NCBI GenBank assembly: GCA_040384865.1
Contig: JAZKIM010000005.1
Location: 1 to 47,736, forward strand
Direction of reading: 5' to 3'
Source: JBDKLC01 sp040384865
Lineage (GTDB): Bacteria; Patescibacteriota; Minisyncoccia; Phycocordibacterales; CAIZLB01
Length of the DNA stretch: 47,736 nucleotides
Shown here: piece after piece, positions 1 to 6,630 of the stretch
How positions within the stretch are numbered: the first letter of the stretch is position 1
Layout: each line of letters starts with the position of its first letter
Notes under the pieces: model-generated
What the model saw: only the letters and a program-made list of their open reading frames with translations
Told to the model about the DNA's origin: nothing
The model's database searches: none
Made by a program: the position numbers and the translations under genes

Positions 1-231
1 TTCTATCCTATCAAATAAAACCGCAAATATCTGACCTGTTCTTAGTATATTTTGAGAATGTAACGCTTCGATATTTGAACCCCAATATATATTTTCAAGT
101 TTTTCATCATATAAAAATTTAACAGGACTATTGTGGGGTGAACCGTCTACATTTGTGGTAGCAAGTGAAATATGCCTACTTGTATAAATTAGTTCCTTTG
201 CTCTATTTATTTTTAATTCTAAGTTTTTCAT
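1..231 (-). CDS. FMN-binding split-barrel (pyridoxamine 5'-phosphate oxidase-like) protein, partial
   Basis: Reading leftward from an ATG at 231, the frame is open to the window edge, so only the first 77 residues are visible and the C-terminal part lies outside. The run TTNVDGSPHNSPVKF, followed by IYWGS, LHSQNI and FAVLFDR, matches the first strands of the PNPOx-like split barrel, a family of small FMN or F420 binding proteins that often reduce or bind small molecules. The substrate cannot be told from this fragment. No Shine-Dalgarno sequence is seen before the ATG. Its upstream side faces the first tRNA-Asn-like repeat. The family call is fairly safe; the function is not. Confidence 0.7.
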   Translation of the reverse strand, partial: MKNLELKINRAKELIYTSRHISLATTNVDGSPHNSPVKFLYDEKLENIYWGSNIEALHSQNILRTGQIFAVLFDRIE

Positions 232-258
232 ATGGTTAGTTTCGATAATTGTACTACA

Positions 259-322
259 GGTTCGACCCCTATCTAGAGTGATAGAAAAAGACCTTGCAAA
301 ACAAGGTCTTTTTCGTGGCTCC
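259..322. repeat. tRNA-Asn-derived repeat, copy A
   Basis: This 64-base unit recurs at 1455-1518 and, in part, at 2253-2290. It has three parts: a T-arm-like stretch on the plus strand (from about 257, 16 of 18 bases match the T-arm of the tRNA-Asn at 2284-2666), a symmetric terminator hairpin (285-313), and TGGCTCC, which is the reverse complement of the last seven bases of tRNA-Asn including CCA. Copies A and B agree at 18 of 26 bases before the hairpin and almost completely from the hairpin to the end. It looks like the scar of insertion or duplication at the tRNA 3' end. Confidence 0.75.
285..313. terminator. bidirectional terminator hairpin of repeat copy A
   Basis: Arms AAAAAGACCTTG (285-296) and CAAGGTCTTTTT (302-313) pair perfectly around a 5-base loop. 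The A-run and T-run make it a plausible Rho-independent terminator on either strand. It is nearly the same as the hairpins at 1481-1509 and 2253-2281. Confidence 0.8.
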
Positions 323-430
323 CCCATTTTCACATTTCCCGAACTTGTTGATTTGTATACAAAGGTTAAATTGAGTGTGGGCAATATGAAAATATTGAGG
401 TTTCTCTAATATTCACAAGCTATATATTAA

Positions 431-457
431 ACAAAATCCCCCAACGTAAGTCGGGGA
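431..457 (-). terminator. terminator after the 487-867 gene
   Basis: On the minus strand a 5-bp GC-rich stem (arms 437-441 and 453-457) is followed by ATTTTGTTT. It lies 30 bases beyond the stop codon of the orphan gene at 487-867. The stem is short, so strength is uncertain. Nothing else is seen between 323 and 486. Confidence 0.5.
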
Positions 458-486
458 GACTTTGGTTGGAGGTTACTTTTGATTTG

Positions 487-867
487 CTATCGCAAGATCT
501 GGACATTAACACCCCGCCAATATAGCTCACCGAGTTCTTCGTCGGTGATACGAGTCATAGTCTTAATATGCAAACGTCTTATTCGTCCAGCTCTGGGTAA
601 TGATGCAAGGTATCCTGGTGATGGTGGTTTTTCCGAAAAACTTGGCACGTTTGGAAAGCCTCTAGTCTCGTATTCAAGGGTGCCCTTTTTTCTGCTTACA
701 TTGCATGATTGGACACTGTAAATTGAGGTGTATCCGCCCTCAACAAGGTCTTCGTAATCACCTGTATCAACAACGACAAGCGTGTTTGGCGGCATTGAGT
801 TTCCGATAGCTCCTGAATTTCTCCAGAGAGTCCAAAAACGAGGTTGTTGTTTTTTGCTGATATTCAT
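487..867 (-). CDS. orphan cassette protein, 126 aa, function unknown
   Basis: No family is recognised. The protein is soluble, with no signal peptide or membrane segment. It has a single Cys in the middle (VQSCNVS), a Pro-rich stretch (FPNVPSFSEKPPSPGY) and a basic segment (RAGRIRRLHIKTMTRI) near the C-terminus. The ATG at 867 is chosen because GGAGG sits just upstream (AAAGGAGGCTTTA-ATG). The gene has its own promoter (928-955), a leader of about 54 bases, and a terminator at 431-457. The leader is clearly related to that of the next gene (1086-1355), although the two proteins show no obvious similarity. It lies between tRNA-Asn-like repeats A and B, so it is probably cargo of that cassette. 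Confidence 0.65.
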   Translation of the reverse strand: MNISKKQQPRFWTLWRNSGAIGNSMPPNTLVVVDTGDYEDLVEGGYTSIYSVQSCNVSRKKGTLEYETRGFPNVPSFSEKPPSPGYLASLPRAGRIRRLHIKTMTRITDEELGELYWRGVNVQILR

Positions 868-927
868 TAAAGCCTCCTTTCTAAGAGGTGTCTCCTTCGG
901 TTACTGGCCGAAAAAGAATCTCACTGA

Positions 928-955
928 AGAATACAAGATTTCTAAGAAAAGTCCA
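928..955 (-). promoter_or_regulatory. promoter of the 487-867 orphan gene
   Basis: -35 TGGACT (955-950), 16-bp spacer, -10 TATTCT (933-928). Predicted start near 921 gives a leader of about 54 bases ending in GGAGG. The stretch from the -35 box to the start codon aligns with the one before 1086-1355. Confidence 0.55.
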
Positions 956-1044
956 CTTCTCACACAGAGAAGTTCACGACGTTCACTCGTTCACAAATTG
1001 CTCCGAACTTGGGACAATGTTCGGATTTCCCTGCTTTCGTAAAA

Positions 1045-1073
1045 AAGAAAAGTCGCCGACTGTCGTCGGCGAC
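1045..1073 (-). terminator. terminator after the 1086-1355 gene
   Basis: A perfect 9-bp stem, GTCGCCGAC (1052-1060) with GTCGGCGAC (1065-1073), loop TGTC. On the minus strand it is followed by TTTTCTTTTTTAC. It sits 12 bases past the stop codon of the orphan gene. Confidence 0.9.
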
Positions 1074-1085
1074 TCTCGAGTCTTC

Positions 1086-1355
1086 CTATTGAAAGGCTGA
1101 CATCACGCCGTGGCGCTGGTCAAACATCCCTTTGGTCTTTGCCTTTTCAATAGCCCTGAGGAAACTGTGTTGATCCCTGAACCGAAGCTTGCCTACAGCG
1201 TTGACAAACTCTGCTTCATTCATCATTCGCGTTCCATTGTGCACATCCCAGCCAACCCCTTCGGTGTCATAATCAACCCTGGTAATCCTTACAATTCCGA
1301 CGGCATTTAAGTTTGCCTTCGTTAGACAAGCTCTACCTGACTTTGTTAGTCTCAT
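1086..1355 (-). CDS. orphan cassette protein, 89 aa, function unknown
   Basis: No family is recognised. This small, basic, soluble protein starts MRLTKSGRACLTKANL and has a central segment with YDTEGVGWDVHNGTRMMNEA, followed by a predicted helical region (EFVNAVGKLRF, SFLRAIEKAKTKG). The start at 1355 follows GGGAGGTAAAA, a strong ribosome site. Promoter at 1416-1443 and a very good terminator at 1045-1073 make it a self-contained unit. The leader shares sequence with that of 487-867, so expression of the two is probably linked. It lies in the same tRNA-Asn-bounded cassette. The name-giving role is unknown; that it is a real gene is likely given the promoter, ribosome site and terminator. Confidence 0.65.
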   Translation of the reverse strand: MRLTKSGRACLTKANLNAVGIVRITRVDYDTEGVGWDVHNGTRMMNEAEFVNAVGKLRFRDQHSFLRAIEKAKTKGMFDQRHGVMSAFQ

Positions 1356-1415
1356 TTTTACCTCCCTTCTAAAGAGGAACTTCCGAAGTTACTGGCTACG
1401 AAAGAGTCTGGTAGA

Positions 1416-1443
1416 AGAGTACAAGATATTTGAGAAAAGTCTA
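1416..1443 (-). promoter_or_regulatory. promoter of the 1086-1355 orphan gene
   Basis: -35 TAGACT (1443-1438), 16-bp spacer, -10 TACTCT (1421-1416). Same spacing and surrounding sequence (GACTTTTCT after the -35, CTTG just before the -10) as the promoter at 928-955. Confidence 0.5.
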
Positions 1444-1454
1444 TTTTATTTTTG

Positions 1455-1518
1455 GGTTCGATCACTGTCTGGGTCAATAGAAAAAGACCTTGCAAAACAA
1501 GGTCTTTTTCATGGCTCC
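1455..1518. repeat. tRNA-Asn-derived repeat, copy B
   Basis: Second copy of the 64-base unit described at 259-322. The plus-strand T-arm-like part (GGTTCGATCACTGTC) matches the T-arm of tRNA-Asn at most positions; the hairpin (1481-1509) is identical to copy A; it ends in TGGCTCC (1512-1518), the complement of the tRNA 3' end. It separates the two-gene cassette from the UbiA-like gene. Confidence 0.75.
1481..1509. terminator. bidirectional terminator hairpin of repeat copy B
   Basis: Arms AAAAAGACCTTG and CAAGGTCTTTTT around a 5-base loop, as in copy A. On the minus strand it would end transcription from the UbiA-like gene at 1578-2192. Confidence 0.8.
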
Positions 1519-1577
1519 ATATCGTGGACGAGTTCAGAACTATGAATTGGAAGAATACTGGCAATGACCTAACTTTT

Positions 1578-2192
1578 CTATCTTGGTGTCAATCTATAAG
1601 TCATCAGTTGGACTAGTAAGATTGGAATAAGAAACAACAAAGAAAGGTTTGTGAACTGAAACCAAACAAAGGTGGTTACAAAAGTAGCAACGAGATGAAT
1701 ATAGGTAACCCCCTTATTTAAACCCAATATCACAGGTAACGTCTTAAGACCTTCTTTCTTGTCTTTCTCAACATCCCTCAAGTCTCCACAGAGATTTCTA
1801 ATAGTAAAAATTATCAACACAATCCACGTGAGTCTGTTTTCATATCCAATAATTCCTCCAACCAAAAAGAAACATTGAAGCCCTCTAAGTATAGGTGAAG
1901 TGCCTGCAAAAGCTTTCTTTGTCTTTAATGTATAAATGTAACTACATAAAATAAAGAGGATTCCTTCTGTGTGACCGTAAAGCACGAGTCCAATCAGAGA
2001 GAGGATAATCCACAGGTATTCGGGTACTTTCTTTCTATATGAGTGATTATGTCTTGTTTCGAGATAAGCAAGGAATGCTACATGCAAGAGAATCACACCC
2101 AAGAACTCGTAAGTAGTCGCCTGGGTCGCAATCAAAAGAATACATAGGTCGAGAAGAGAATACACTCTCAGTTGCCCGAAGTAATTTAACAT
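1578..2192 (-). CDS. UbiA-like polyprenyl transferase, short, lacking the first Asp motif
   Basis: A 204-residue membrane protein with about six hydrophobic segments. Residues 137-154 (GDLRDVEKDKKEGLKTLPV) carry D137-xx-D140-xxx-D144, the second Asp-rich motif of UbiA-family prenyltransferases, with the usual KTLPV after it. The family normally has about 290 residues and nine membrane helices, plus a first NDxxDxxxD motif. Here the matching position near residues 44-58 (LETRHNHSYRK) has no such Asp cluster, so Mg-prenyl diphosphate binding may be altered or lost. It lies between repeat B and tRNA-Asn, apparently as cargo of a second insertion. No good ribosome site is seen; the start is the first ATG. 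It could be a divergent active enzyme or a decaying one. Confidence 0.65.
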   Translation of the reverse strand: MLNYFGQLRVYSLLDLCILLIATQATTYEFLGVILLHVAFLAYLETRHNHSYRKKVPEYLWIILSLIGLVLYGHTEGILFILCSYIYTLKTKKAFAGTSPILRGLQCFFLVGGIIGYENRLTWIVLIIFTIRNLCGDLRDVEKDKKEGLKTLPVILGLNKGVTYIHLVATFVTTFVWFQFTNLSLLFLIPILLVQLMTYRLTPR

Positions 2193-2252
2193 TTCTAAAT
2201 AGTATCTTTAATTTTTCCCAGGGTAAAGTTCTGAACCCTATTTGGGTTACGC

Positions 2253-2281
2253 AAAAAGACCTTGATAAACAAGGTCTTTTT
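2253..2281. terminator. terminator of tRNA-Asn
   Basis: Arms AAAAAGACCTTG (2253-2264) and CAAGGTCTTTTT (2270-2281), 5-base loop. On the minus strand it begins two bases after the CCA end of tRNA-Asn. Confidence 0.85.
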
Positions 2282-2290
2282 GATGGCTCC
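2253..2290. repeat. tRNA-Asn-derived repeat, copy C (at the intact tRNA)
   Basis: Terminator hairpin plus TGGCTCC; here TGGCTCC is the real 3' end of the intact tRNA-Asn on the minus strand. A degraded T-arm-like stretch (GTTCTGAACCCTAT, from about 2228) lies on the plus strand before the hairpin. This copy is the presumed source of copies A and B. Confidence 0.7.
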
Positions 2291-2666
2291 GGGGACAGGG
2301 ATCGAACCTGTGACCAATCGCTTACATGTTGTCTTCTATTGCTAAAAGCATGGACTATATCACCTTCGGTCAGTCATGAATTAAATTTATGACTGCGACG
2401 AGGCAGGGTGCTTCCCAAATCGGCCTAAGCCGACTAAGTACTCCAATATGGATAGTCTCTACACCTTCCCTCCTTTAGAAATTACTCGTGAAAATAATTT
2501 CTAAAAAAGGGCTCGGCTCGGGATTATCCGCATAATACGGACTTCCCCGAATTCTCCCTGTTATTCGACCAGAATTTCTTCTGGAAGCTGCGTGGCTTCG
2601 ATTGTCAGGATTTCTCCTAATAATGCTTGTGCACAGGCGACTGCTCTACCGCTGAGCTACCCCGGA
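2284..2666 (-). tRNA. tRNA-Asn(GUU) interrupted by a group I intron
   Basis: The minus strand gives a 34-base 5' exon (2666-2633) and a 41-base 3' exon (2324-2284). Joined, they make a standard tRNA: acceptor TCCGGGG/CCCCGGA, discriminator G, encoded CCA, D-arm GCTC/GAGC, anticodon stem GTCGC/GCGAT, loop CTGTTAA with anticodon GTT, T-arm ACAGG/CCTGT. The intron lies between U35 and U36, inside the anticodon, so the tRNA cannot work without splicing. tRNA-Asn is the identity because only this junction gives a seven-base loop and the loop matches known bacterial tRNA-Asn. A promoter is seen at 2678-2705 and the terminator at 2253-2281. Confidence 0.92.
2325..2632 (-). ncRNA. group I intron (subgroup IC3-like) in tRNA-Asn, 308 bases
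   Basis: The core resembles the intron of cyanobacterial tRNA-Leu: on the minus strand GGGGAAGTCC and AATCCCGAGCCGAGCCC (around 2507-2552) form the P3/P4/P6 region, GGTGTAGAGACTATC (around 2451-2466) and ATAGTCC (around 2352-2358) form P7. The intron starts after a U and ends in G, as group I introns do. A possible P1 pairs exon UGU with intron GCA, giving the expected U-G pair at the 5' splice site. No reading frame of useful size lies inside, so no homing endonuclease is encoded. Splice sites are set by tRNA folding, not by experiment. Confidence 0.88.
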
Positions 2667-2677
2667 ATTTATTTAAT

Positions 2678-2705
2678 TTTATATGTACACACCCTCTAAT
2701 CTTAA
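2678..2705 (-). promoter_or_regulatory. promoter of tRNA-Asn
   Basis: -35 TTAAGA (2705-2700), 16-bp spacer, -10 TATAAA (2683-2678), 12 bases before the mature 5' end. Confidence 0.5.
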
Positions 2706-2753
2706 CTGCTAGGGCATTGCGAATGATACCAAAAATGACCGAAAATGCAAAGT

Positions 2754-3482
2754 TTAAGCCTTCATCTTCATATATTTTAGCCTTTCTTGCGGCTTAAATC
2801 TTTCTAGTGAATATCGTAACATCGTGCGCGGCATGACTACAGCATGCCCATCAAGAAACTTCTTGAGTACACCTTCATCCTTCTTTCCCACCTCCCGAAG
2901 CATCCATCCCGTAGCTTTGTGTATAAGGTCATGAGTATCTTTGAGAAGCAAATCAGCAATGACAAGAGTTTCTTCAAATTCTTGTCGCACGATTCCATAA
3001 TGGGTTGCTACGATAGAAATACGCCGCTCCCACAGGTGTCTTGATTTTGCCAGCTTAGTTAGAAATATCCTTCTTTTGCTTGTGATGAAATGATTCCAGA
3101 TATAATGACCAATAATATCTCTGGCTGATGTATCAACTAAATCCCAATTATTGATGAACTTTGTGTGTACAAGATACATTTCGAATATTTCTCTATGTAT
3201 AGCTGGTTCTTTCTGGTATTTCAAGCATAGTATCAATAAAGCGACATAGCGATGTTCGTGAATATCACTGACGAGCAATTTCTTTATTTCACCAAGTGAA
3301 ATCAACTGATATTTTTTAGCAACAGCTCTCATTACAGGAACAGTTATCCCGACAAAGACATCTCCTTCACCATATTCCCCTTTTCCAGTCTTAAAGTATC
3401 GAGCGCTAGAGACAGCTCGTTTCCTATCAACAACTGCTACCAGATCAACAATGACATTCTTGAATGTTAATTTTTTACTCAC
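2754..3482 (-). CDS. DNA alkylation repair protein, AlkD-like
   Basis: About 242 residues made of HEAT-like helical repeats, the size of AlkD glycosylases, which remove N3- and N7-alkylated purines from DNA without flipping the base. Diagnostic parts are ARYFKTGKGEYGEGDVFVGI near the start, NWDLVDTSARDIIG in the middle (the Trp and Asp of the active cleft) and WERRISIVATHYGI (the catalytic-site Arg). TATAAT at 3494-3489 is followed after six bases by GTG at 3482, which gives a leaderless start; the GTG at 3488 would lie too close to the -10 box. The gene stands alone after tRNA-Asn. Another alkylation repair gene, ogt, lies at 30900. Confidence 0.85.
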   Translation of the reverse strand: MSKKLTFKNVIVDLVAVVDRKRAVSSARYFKTGKGEYGEGDVFVGITVPVMRAVAKKYQLISLGEIKKLLVSDIHEHRYVALLILCLKYQKEPAIHREIFEMYLVHTKFINNWDLVDTSARDIIGHYIWNHFITSKRRIFLTKLAKSRHLWERRISIVATHYGIVRQEFEETLVIADLLLKDTHDLIHKATGWMLREVGKKDEGVLKKFLDGHAVVMPRTMLRYSLERFKPQERLKYMKMKA

Positions 3483-3504
3483 CCGCACATTATACGCTAC
3501 CTAC

Positions 3505-3978
3505 CTATCTCGTCACCGATATGACGTTTCCAGTAATCTCTGAGATAGCGGCGACTGTTATTCTTCCAAGACTGTCAGCTGAGACTTCATAGCCAGTATT
3601 GTAATCATCTTCCGATACGTAATATGCTCCTTCAATCGATGGATCAAAAGGCAATGAAGCTATGTATGTTGGAACAAGACATCCGGCAATATCGACGATT
3701 CCCCCTGACCTTATAATTGCCGAGGTTGTGGGTATATTAATTCCAGAACAGGTAAATAATCCCCTATTGTCCGTTAAATTCTGCCCTATGGCATTCAGGA
3801 TCGCCGTGACATTTGCACTACGCTGGGAATCTCTTGCTAATTTAAATTGCCGAGCAGGGTTTATAGCAACCAAGACGATGGTTGCTAATACAGCCAAGAT
3901 TCCAATAACTACTAAAATTTCTATCAATGTAAAACCCTCCTTTCGACTTTCGTTTTTAAAACGTTTTATATTTTTCAT
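3505..3978 (-). CDS. type IV pilin-like protein (second pilin locus)
   Basis: The N-terminus has a basic leader, then EG^FTLIEILVVIGILAVLA: a class III prepilin signal cleaved before Phe, with the conserved Glu at +5 and a hydrophobic helix. The remaining part is a short globular domain with two Cys (FTCSG and IAGCLVP) that may form a disulfide. It is paralogous to the pilin at 12317-12793: both have NPARQF/NPSRQF, NAILNAIGQ and the ending GRITV..SE......ISVTR. ATG at 3978 is preferred over 4002 because it gives the leader MKNIKRF, like MKNIIKN in the paralog. It follows a PilX-like gene, in the same order as at the main pilus locus. Confidence 0.85.
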   Translation of the reverse strand: MKNIKRFKNESRKEGFTLIEILVVIGILAVLATIVLVAINPARQFKLARDSQRSANVTAILNAIGQNLTDNRGLFTCSGINIPTTSAIIRSGGIVDIAGCLVPTYIASLPFDPSIEGAYYVSEDDYNTGYEVSADSLGRITVAAISEITGNVISVTR

Positions 3979-4029
3979 GCAGTCAGCATATATTTTAAGC
4001 ACTTAAATTTCGCTCAAAAAACAATCAAA

Positions 4030-4431
4030 TTATTTAAAATATCTTTGTTTCTGAATTAAACCCCTATTTGTTACTCCGACTATACTAACCATACTTGACG
4101 AGACTCCGGCATAAGTACCAATTGTTTCTATAACACGATCAGCAAAAGGAGAAGGATTGTTAGGAGTAATAGACACAATGGAACAATGTATTCCTCGACC
4201 AAACTCAAAATAAATAGGATCGGAATAGTCTGGATTTTCAGACATATAAAGTAGTGCCAACTGGTGACAAACTTCTGCCGCCAATTGGCGCTGTGTTCTA
4301 TCACCTAACATAATCACATCTTGCTTCAATAACCATGTCGAATTCCCTGCCTCAACTAGAGCCAATATAATAGACAACGATAGCGAAACGACCAGCAAAA
4401 GTGCAGCGAATCCTCTCTTATGATTTTTCAT
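4030..4431 (-). CDS. PilX-like minor pilin (second pilin locus)
   Basis: 133 residues. The start MKNHKRG^FAALLLVVSLSLSIILALVEAG is a prepilin-type leader and helix without the Glu at +5, as in PilX-like proteins. The rest is a small domain with two Cys (AAEVCHQLALLY and GIHCSIV). Its counterpart at 12839-13276 shares the layout (basic leader, G^F, LAEACAETA matching LAAEVCHQLA), which supports common origin. Minor pilins of this type are thought to join the tip complex that starts pilus assembly. The next gene, 27 bases downstream, is a pilin. No Shine-Dalgarno sequence is visible. Confidence 0.7.
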   Translation of the reverse strand: MKNHKRGFAALLLVVSLSLSIILALVEAGNSTWLLKQDVIMLGDRTQRQLAAEVCHQLALLYMSENPDYSDPIYFEFGRGIHCSIVSITPNNPSPFADRVIETIGTYAGVSSSMVSIVGVTNRGLIQKQRYFK

Positions 4432-4488
4432 ACGAGACTCTACAATGTAAGACCTTAATTATCTTTCAAAAAAATATAAAAATAAGTC

Positions 4489-5175
4489 CTACACCTTCGG
4501 CTCAATAGGAGTATCGCTTGCCTCCAAGTTGTCTAATACCTGTTGCGTCTTCTTTTCCTTCCATCCGTACAAGGCGATTAATACCACAATAACCACGAAG
4601 GCAAGAACTCCAGCTCGTGATGCCCACACAGCAAACATACGAAAATTGGCACCGAAAAAATATCCGAGCGTAGTATATATACTCGCCCACAAAATCGAAC
4701 CTGAAATATTCCATGCCAAAAACTTCCTCATTGGCATACTAACAACCCCGGCAAAAAACGGAACGATCGGACGAATCGGACCAATGAACCGAGCAAACAA
4801 AATACTTTTACCACCATGACGATTAAAAAAAGCGTGGCCACTTTCAAGCTTGGCATATTTCATAAGCCACCCTATCTTCGTAACGTATTTAAAGCCATAT
4901 TTTCCGAGATAGTAGGCAGCAAGGTCACCAAGAGTGCCTCCAAATGTCGCCGCACCTATAACTACGTATAAGGAAATTGCTGGGTGTGTAGAGATGAAGC
5001 CAAACAATAATAGCAAGAGTGTTCCTGGGGCAAAAGTTCCAAGTACAGGAATAGATTCAATAAACGAAGTGAAAAAAACAATGCCGTAAAAGAACATTGG
5101 TCTGACATCCCCTAAATACGGAATGGTCATCAAAAAATGATGGAAATCGTTTACAGTGTGAATTAGATAAAACAT
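4489..5175 (-). CDS. DedA-family membrane protein
   Basis: 228 residues with about five membrane segments. Landmarks are E40-SIPVLGTFAPG, GTLGDLAAYYLGKYG (80-94) and ARFIGPIRPIVPFFAG (128-143), the core DedA/SNARE-associated sequence with its conserved Arg. The family moves lipid carriers such as undecaprenyl phosphate or phosphatidylethanolamine across the membrane and supports envelope integrity. It starts 6 bases after the stop of the FAD oxidoreductase gene (5182-6579), so they probably share a transcript. Two other DedA genes lie at 18245 and 29637. The C-terminus is a short hydrophilic tail (WKEKKTQQVLDNLE). Confidence 0.9.
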   Translation of the reverse strand: MFYLIHTVNDFHHFLMTIPYLGDVRPMFFYGIVFFTSFIESIPVLGTFAPGTLLLLLFGFISTHPAISLYVVIGAATFGGTLGDLAAYYLGKYGFKYVTKIGWLMKYAKLESGHAFFNRHGGKSILFARFIGPIRPIVPFFAGVVSMPMRKFLAWNISGSILWASIYTTLGYFFGANFRMFAVWASRAGVLAFVVIVVLIALYGWKEKKTQQVLDNLEASDTPIEPKV

Positions 5176-5181
5176 GAAAGA

Positions 5182-6579
5182 TTATTTCTCCTCTCTGCGA
5201 ATACGCGGATCAAAAATAGATGGCGGTAATTGTTCCCCCGCAATTATTTGCGAAATGCGTCGACCTCCATACACTGACGGCAAAATTCCAACTCCATTAC
5301 AGCCAAGGTTATAAAGCAACACATGATTACGAGGTTCCTTTCCTATCAAACGGATACCGGTCGGCGTGTAGCAAAGCAAACCATGCCACTGAAAACGATA
5401 TTCTCCTTCCTTATGTGGCGTGTTCATATAGGTCTGATGCAGAAATTTATCTATTTTCCTTATTGCATCCTCAGGAGACAAGCTATCCGGTTCATATCGC
5501 GTAGTATCCTCAAGCAATACCTCCGGACCACCAACGCAAATCAAATTATGTTTTTCATTCTTTTCAACTTCATACGGGCGTCGTGTTAGATAAATATATG
5601 GTTCTTCGTGGTAGACATCCTTAGCATGACCTCCTTTTATTAACTCAGCGTCAAAGTACGAAAGAGAGGTTGGCGCCTTATTAAGAGGTTCGAGATATGC
5701 TGCCATATATCCCACAGCTCCCTGTACATTATGATGAAATTCCGTATCAATTTCCCCATCATCATTATTCTCAATAGTAAATTTCTCAAATCCATTAGTA
5801 CACAAAATGATCTTTTCCGCAGTGACAGTATATTCTGTCGAATGAAGTACTCCATAACCTCTTTCCAAAACCACACGACTGATCGGCGTGTGTTCAGCAA
5901 GTAAAAATCTTCCCTTGTATGTTGCAATCAAATAACCGACAACCTCTTCAACCAAAAGGGCACTATTTACACAACCCTTTCTTTCAGGCATAGCCGCCAC
6001 GTATTGAGTATCACTAGACTCAAGAAGGGACAGGACATTTACTCTTGGTACAACACTGTATAGATTCTTGTACAACGTTGGTATATCGGCCAGACCTTCG
6101 GCGTCATCGGCTATGTATATCTCCTCGATTGGAATCCCGGCCTCTCCACGAAGAGCGTTATTCTTCAGCTCTTCAAGTACACGCGTTATGCTGGCATACC
6201 CGTTATACCCCATAAATGTCGACATAGGGGTTGTCAATTTTGCCTCCTGAAAAATCTCCTCGAGCAAAATCCACCCTGAACGAATGGCGCGCTCCGCATC
6301 CGCCGCCTTATCCAAACCAAATTCCTGAACAATGTCAAAAAACTCACGTTCAAAATCACTAACAATTTGACCCGCGTTATGGCCTGTCGATCCATGAGCT
6401 ACTTTGTAACCTTCAATCAAGACAACCTGCTTGTCAGTATGTTTAAGAACATAGTAAGCAGTCATGACACCGGCGATACCAGCACCCACAATAGCGACAT
6501 CAGTCTTCAAATCACCATGAAGTGTGTCTATTGGCCTAGTGGAAAGCAATTGGTGCAGCCAAGGGGAATCATTTTTCAT
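5182..6579 (-). CDS. FAD-dependent oxidoreductase, DAO/glycine oxidase superfamily
   Basis: 465 residues. The N-terminal Rossmann fold is clear: VAIVGAGIAGVMTAYYV (28-44) with GxGxxG at 32-37 and the ribose-binding Glu of VLIEG at 56. AHGSTGHNAGQI (61-72) fits the FAD loop of the DAO family. NLGCNGVGILPSVYGGRRIS near the C-terminus is the second FAD contact. Enzymes of this group oxidise amines or amino acids (for example gamma-glutamylputrescine, D-amino acids, glycine); the substrate is not readable here. An extended -10, TGT-TATGAT (6594-6586), ends six bases before the ATG, so the message is probably leaderless. A DedA gene follows. Confidence 0.8.
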   Translation of the reverse strand: MKNDSPWLHQLLSTRPIDTLHGDLKTDVAIVGAGIAGVMTAYYVLKHTDKQVVLIEGYKVAHGSTGHNAGQIVSDFEREFFDIVQEFGLDKAADAERAIRSGWILLEEIFQEAKLTTPMSTFMGYNGYASITRVLEELKNNALRGEAGIPIEEIYIADDAEGLADIPTLYKNLYSVVPRVNVLSLLESSDTQYVAAMPERKGCVNSALLVEEVVGYLIATYKGRFLLAEHTPISRVVLERGYGVLHSTEYTVTAEKIILCTNGFEKFTIENNDDGEIDTEFHHNVQGAVGYMAAYLEPLNKAPTSLSYFDAELIKGGHAKDVYHEEPYIYLTRRPYEVEKNEKHNLICVGGPEVLLEDTTRYEPDSLSPEDAIRKIDKFLHQTYMNTPHKEGEYRFQWHGLLCYTPTGIRLIGKEPRNHVLLYNLGCNGVGILPSVYGGRRISQIIAGEQLPPSIFDPRIRREEK

Positions 6580-6585
6580 ACGCTC

Positions 6586-6594
6586 ATCATAACA
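6586..6594 (-). promoter_or_regulatory. extended -10 of the FAD oxidoreductase gene
   Basis: TGT-TATGAT, six bases before the ATG at 6579. Expected RNA start coincides with or nearly coincides with the start codon. Confidence 0.5.
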
Positions 6595-6630
6595 TATGGA
6601 AATATGTCACCTGAAGGGAAAAATTAAATC

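Noticed and set aside
259..322. Possible tRNA pseudogene on the plus strand because of the T-arm-like GGTTCGA stretch
   Set aside because: No anticodon or D-arm can be found upstream; only the T-arm resemblance and terminator remain, so it is described as part of a repeat instead.
259..2290. CRISPR array from the three similar repeats
   Set aside because: Spacing is about 0.8-1.2 kb, the spacers hold genes, and no cas gene is present.
5182..6579. Glycerol-3-phosphate dehydrogenase or a named amino-acid oxidase
   Set aside because: Only the general DAO-family FAD motifs are clear; no substrate-defining residues could be recognised.
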